Positions 62,102 to 64,000 of a stretch of 64,000 bases of DNA are shown in pieces. Numbering within the stretch: the stretch's first letter is position 1; every line of letters begins with the position of its first letter. The translations under genes were made by a program, and so were the position numbers. The stretch is from contig CP066225.1 in assembly GCA_016350165.1 (NCBI GenBank), forward strand, positions 496,001 through 560,000. Direction: 5' to 3'. The stretch is from Planctomycetota bacterium (lineage in GTDB: Bacteria > Planctomycetota > Phycisphaerae > Phycisphaerales > Phycisphaeraceae). Below the pieces are notes generated by a model. The model ran no database searches. It saw nothing but the letters and a program-made list of their open reading frames with translations, and had not been told where the DNA came from.

Positions 62102-63547
62102 TTATGGACGAGAGATTGTGCCAAGGTCGATGACAACGCCGCCAGGCTGATAGTAATCAACGTTGAGTGTATTCTTGTCGATGAACGTGAAGACAACGGC
62201 ATGTGTGCCTAGACGATTGGCGAAACTAAGATCACCTTTGCCAGGACCAGCATACGTCGCATTTTCGTGATCTTGCGCATGAAAGTGGTAGTGTGCTAGA
62301 CCGGTGTACATCGATTCTATGAGTTGATTAGAAGCATAGAATTTGCGATCGTGAGCTTTGATTTCTGGTGCGAATGGTTGTGCAATTGGTTGATTGTTTG
62401 AATCCCAGGTGAGGACGCCGCCAAGTTCGGTTGTATTATCGAGAATATCATCATCTGCTTGATTGAAGAGAGTTTGGCGAACTAAGGGGGTATTGATGGT
62501 TTGAATGACGTGCATAAGAACGATGTAATCCGCTTGTGAAATTAGCTGCGTTTGCAAGTCGATGGTTTCATTGTCTTTGTGTGGATGATCGACTCGAGGG
62601 TAGCGTTGCTGCTTAGCAACATACTGCTTAACCAATGACATAGGGATCGCACGATTAGGACCAGTGCGGACGTTATGAAGTACTGATGGGATGTGGCGAA
62701 CTTGCAGTTCTTTTTTGGGTGATGATTCAGGCTTAAATTGAAGCAGATCATCGAAATTATCAGAGTTGCCAAGGCGCGTTTGTTGGTGAAGAATAAAGTT
62801 AAGCCATAACAGTCCTTCACGCTCTTTGGGAAGCTGTGATAAATATTGTTTCATCGTAAAGAGGTCATCAGCGATTATTGAATTACGTTTCGATTCACTA
62901 AGCGCTGCATAGAGATCTTGTTCTGACATGATGCGTGTGAGGACAATCCATGCTGCGATCTGATGACGTTGTGTGATATTGAATGTAGGGTTGGTTGAAT
63001 TGGCTTTGTAGTTACCAAGGAAAATGTCTAGTAGTACTTTTTCGGTTTGCTGATCAGGGTTGAGTGTTTCGATGAGCTTACGTTCAGGGCGAACATCATC
63101 AGAATAAAGCTGTGAAGTGCGAGCCCATGAATGAGTTGCTGCGATTGTGTAGGATTTCCAATTTTCTTGAATTGCTAATTCAAAAAGATAGTTGAGCATG
63201 TTCCATTGATCGACAATGGTGATGAGATCGTTTGAAGTTTCGAGAAATGCTTGTTTGTTTATATTGAGTAGTGTTTTTGTTGCTTTTTGTCTGATTTCTA
63301 AGGGGTGCGAGTCATTCCAAACGAGGCCGTTGAGAGATTTGATGTAGCGTTTACTCTGTTGTGGCGTGAATTGCTGTTGCTGTTCTTCAATTTGTATCAT
63401 TGCTTTAAGGCGTGAACTGCCAGGACGTGAGGTGTCGAGCATGACGGAAATAGGATCAGCATAAGGCTTCGTTACACAGCCTGTGAAGATGAGTGCGAGT
63501 GTACTCAGACAAAGGATGAGCAAGTTGTTTGTGAACTTGTGACTCAA
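62102..63547 (-). CDS. Predicted lipoprotein of unknown function
   Basis: The protein has 481 residues if it starts at TTG 63547. The open frame runs to an ATG at 63637, but that region contains the terminator of the upstream gene (63574-63611). TTG 63547 has CGGAA just before it and gives a proper lipoprotein signal: S-H-K-F-T-N-N then a hydrophobic core, ending in the lipobox I-F-T-G-C. The mature protein has a mixed helical composition, with A-H-Y-H-F-H-A-Q-D-H near residue 420 and a beta-rich C-terminus. The C-terminal part (H-A-V-V-F-T-F-I-D) could be a small binding domain. I do not recognise a family. Confidence 0.72.
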   Translation of the reverse strand: MSHKFTNNLLILCLSTLALIFTGCVTKPYADPISVMLDTSRPGSSRLKAMIQIEEQQQQFTPQQSKRYIKSLNGLVWNDSHPLEIRQKATKTLLNINKQAFLETSNDLITIVDQWNMLNYLFELAIQENWKSYTIAATHSWARTSQLYSDDVRPERKLIETLNPDQQTEKVLLDIFLGNYKANSTNPTFNITQRHQIAAWIVLTRIMSEQDLYAALSESKRNSIIADDLFTMKQYLSQLPKEREGLLWLNFILHQQTRLGNSDNFDDLLQFKPESSPKKELQVRHIPSVLHNVRTGPNRAIPMSLVKQYVAKQQRYPRVDHPHKDNETIDLQTQLISQADYIVLMHVIQTINTPLVRQTLFNQADDDILDNTTELGGVLTWDSNNQPIAQPFAPEIKAHDRKFYASNQLIESMYTGLAHYHFHAQDHENATYAGPGKGDLSFANRLGTHAVVFTFIDKNTLNVDYYQPGGVVIDLGTISRP

Positions 63548-63573
63548 AATGAGTTCCGATATGTATGAGTGAT

Positions 63574-63611
63574 TAAAAAAGAAACCCATGCTACCTGATC
63601 GGCAGCATGGG
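63574..63611 (-). terminator. Rho-independent terminator of the partial upstream gene
   Basis: CCCATGCT (63585-63592) pairs with AGCATGGG (63604-63611), with further inner pairs. On the minus strand it is followed by TTTCTTTTTT. It ends the gene at 63665-64000 and rules out a lipoprotein start upstream of it. Confidence 0.8.
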
Positions 63612-63664
63612 GGATTTATCTTTTGAAAGCATTGCAATTCGCCATGCTGAGTGTTGATTATGTA

Positions 63665-64000
63665 TTAGCGAGCAATACACATTTTAGCACCGTCTGGACA
63701 CTTGCTTTGAACACTTTGGACAACGCCCATACCTGCACGGCTGTTTTGGCTAACCCATTTGGTTGCTTTTGCATCGCTGTACTGGTAACCATTCTGTGAA
63801 AGCTGCATTTCGACCATCATGAGATCTTGGCCTGCTGCTTTTGCTTTTTCGAGCATCTTCTTGGCTTTAGGATCGAGACGCTGTGTGTACCCGATGAATG
63901 CATCTGCACCTTGAACGCCTGCTTCGTCAAGACCTGCATAGTCGTCTGCACATTCGCCACATGTGTAGATGAATGCACGAACGCCTTCTTTGCCTGAAGG
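63665..64000 (-). CDS. Unknown protein, 3' part (5' end beyond the window)
   Basis: The minus-strand frame is open to the window edge, giving 111 C-terminal residues. It contains Y-T-C-G-E-C-A-D-D-Y (a CxxC pair), then A-D-A-F-I-G-Y-T-Q-R-L-D-P-K-A-K-K, a helical region and S-K-C-P-D-G-A-K-M-C near the end. An internal ATG at 63856 is not the start, because the reading frame and the CxxC segment lie upstream of it. I do not recognise the family. The Cys pairs suggest metal binding or disulfides. Confidence 0.65.
   Translation of the reverse strand, partial: PSGKEGVRAFIYTCGECADDYAGLDEAGVQGADAFIGYTQRLDPKAKKMLEKAKAAGQDLMMVEMQLSQNGYQYSDAKATKWVSQNSRAGMGVVQSVQSKCPDGAKMCIAR

Overview
The window looks like a chromosomal piece of a planctomycete, most likely of the Phycisphaerae-type lineage. 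This is inferred from several co-occurring signs: PEP-CTERM anchors, giant proteins built from autotransporter-associated beta-strand repeats, a dockerin-like tail joined to PEP-CTERM, an integrase with the atypical Q-N-L-R active-site box, and a family of small membrane proteins carrying a C-x2-C...CPECG zinc ribbon. No 16S gene is present, so the assignment is not proven.

Layout. (1) 1-962: the 3' end of a hydantoinase B/oxoprolinase gene. (2) 963-1036: a tRNA gene with anticodon UAA. Its 3' end (1017-1039) is repeated exactly at 41352-41374. The 40.3 kb between the copies is an integrated element. Its left end carries a tyrosine recombinase ending inside the tRNA gene, an unknown 282-residue protein and an excisionase-like HTH protein. 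A 1.75 kb non-coding stretch full of 12-bp palindromes and long imperfect hairpins follows. The cargo is three giant surface proteins: about 1480 residues with a PEP-CTERM anchor, and about 4390 and 5100 residues with C-terminal autotransporter barrels. A 1200-bp IS5-like element lies between the first two. (3) 41.4-47.96 kb: chromosomal genes for a secreted beta-helix protein with dockerin and PEP-CTERM, tRNA-Ala(GGC), a coiled-coil zinc-ribbon protein, a tail-collar-domain protein and a serine/alanine-glyoxylate aminotransferase. (4) 48.5-55.4 kb: an RNase HI fused to a Cys-rich domain, then a cluster of zinc-ribbon membrane proteins (four intact, one decayed) surrounding a secreted Arg/Glu-rich protein and a BlaI/M56 repressor-protease pair. 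(5) 55.4-64 kb: GH29 alpha-L-fucosidase, a YbhN-like membrane protein, a cupin, a membrane coiled-coil protein, an NAD-type isocitrate dehydrogenase, an alpha/beta hydrolase, a lipoprotein and the 3' part of an unknown gene.

Main result. The attachment core lies in frame inside the integrase gene. When integrated, the protein ends with six residues read from the tRNA gene. If the element circularises, the same frame continues for 67 codons that now sit at the far right end (41351 to 41148), giving a 538-residue protein. Integration and excision should therefore swap the C-terminus of the recombinase. The tRNA terminator has also been displaced to the right end and replaced by one supplied by the element. 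The element's cargo is almost entirely giant adhesin-type genes, which show chimerism, exact internal duplication and patches of identity suggesting gene conversion.
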